Assembly (NCBI GenBank): GCA_031404635.1
Contig: JANNHY010000285.1
Span: 1-23,294 of the forward strand
DNA from: JAENVT01 sp031404635
GTDB taxonomy: Bacteria; Actinomycetota; Acidimicrobiia; Acidimicrobiales; Ilumatobacteraceae
Direction of reading: 5' to 3'
Length of the DNA stretch: 23,294 nucleotides
The translations under genes and the position numbers were made by a program. Shown here one piece after another: positions 23,095 through 23,294 of the stretch; the first letter of the stretch is position 1, and the number at the start of each line of letters is the position of its first letter. A model generated the notes under the pieces. The model saw only the letters and a list, made by a program, of their open reading frames with translations, was not told the DNA's origin and made no database searches.

Positions 23095-23294
23095 CTAGCG
23101 GTGCTTGGTGCGGTCGAAGAGGCCCCACTTGGTGACGAGCAGCATCGACTCGGCGACGATCCGGCCCGACATCTTCGACGTTCCGAATTGGCGATCACGA
23201 AAGACGATCGGAGTCTCGAGGATCGTCGATTCTTTGGCTACCAACTTGCGGACGAGCTCGGTCAGGAAGGCATATCCCTCGGCGGTCGTCGAGG
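23095..23294 (-). CDS. Polyprenol-phosphate mannose synthase-like GT2, C-terminal part, truncated by the window edge
   Basis: Reading the minus strand from the window end gives 65 residues ending at a TAG (23095-23097). They include AEGYAFLTELVRKL, ETPIVFRDRQFGTSKMSGR and IVAESMLLVTKWG. The PIxFxxRxxGxSKMSGxIxxEA pattern is the hallmark C-terminal segment of dolichol/polyprenol-phosphate mannose synthases (DPM1, mycobacterial Ppm1). Such enzymes transfer mannose from GDP-mannose to polyprenyl phosphate at the cytoplasmic face, making the donor used by PIG-V-like GT-C enzymes. The N-terminal catalytic part lies outside the window, so activity cannot be judged. A perfect palindrome CCGCTAGCGG covers the stop codon. 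Confidence 0.88.
   Translation of the reverse strand, partial: STTAEGYAFLTELVRKLVAKESTILETPIVFRDRQFGTSKMSGRIVAESMLLVTKWGLFDRTKHR

Overview
The window is GC-rich, uses many GTG starts, and is packed with short 1-7 nt gene overlaps. It encodes an AftD-type arabinofuranosyltransferase, a PIG-V-like mannosyltransferase, polyprenyl-phosphate sugar synthases and an ECF sigma factor followed by a membrane partner. This points to an actinobacterium. A Thr-rich linker between acyltransferase and SGNH domains, and AftD outside a typical mycobacterial setting, make an Acidimicrobiia-like lineage my best guess; that taxonomic call is inference.

Layout. (1) 1-170: a fragment that reads as the C-terminal domain of a TonB-like protein, abutting a family-5 solute-binding protein whose upstream part is missing. 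This looks like a chimeric junction or a rearrangement. (2) 171-4843: an oligopeptide/dipeptide ABC transporter operon: binding protein, two permeases, two ATPases. (3) 4882-6212: an ECF sigma factor coupled to a single-pass membrane protein with acidic repeats, probably its anti-sigma partner. (4) 6240-7505 (minus): a GT-C membrane glycosyltransferase, convergent with region 3 across a perfect 12-bp hairpin. (5) 7554-17437 (plus): an AlkA-like DNA glycosylase, then envelope genes: PIG-V-like mannosyltransferase, AftD homologue, DPM1-like GT2, methyltransferase, acyltransferase-3/SGNH protein. (6) 17461-18075 (minus): a membrane-anchored SGNH-like protein that has lost its catalytic signature. 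(7) 18114-22978 (plus): a 1357-residue membrane protein that appears to join an eroded acyltransferase-3 module to two GT-C modules, followed by a coupled methyltransferase. (8) 23095-23294 (minus): the C-terminal end of a polyprenol-phosphate mannose synthase, running off the window.

From 6240 to the end the genes read as an envelope-glycan assembly and decoration locus. GT2 enzymes charge a polyprenyl phosphate, GT-C enzymes transfer those sugars on the outer face of the membrane, and acyl- and methyltransferases modify the product. The most novel parts are the three-module fusion, the SGNH pseudoenzyme divergently transcribed from it, and a C-x15-C signature shared by two GT-C proteins. 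Several transcription-unit starts (7505-, 13936+, 18075-, 18114+) have a TANNNT element 8-9 nt before a GTG start, consistent with leaderless transcription. No tRNA, rRNA, CRISPR array, insertion sequence or intergenic gap over 300 bases was seen.
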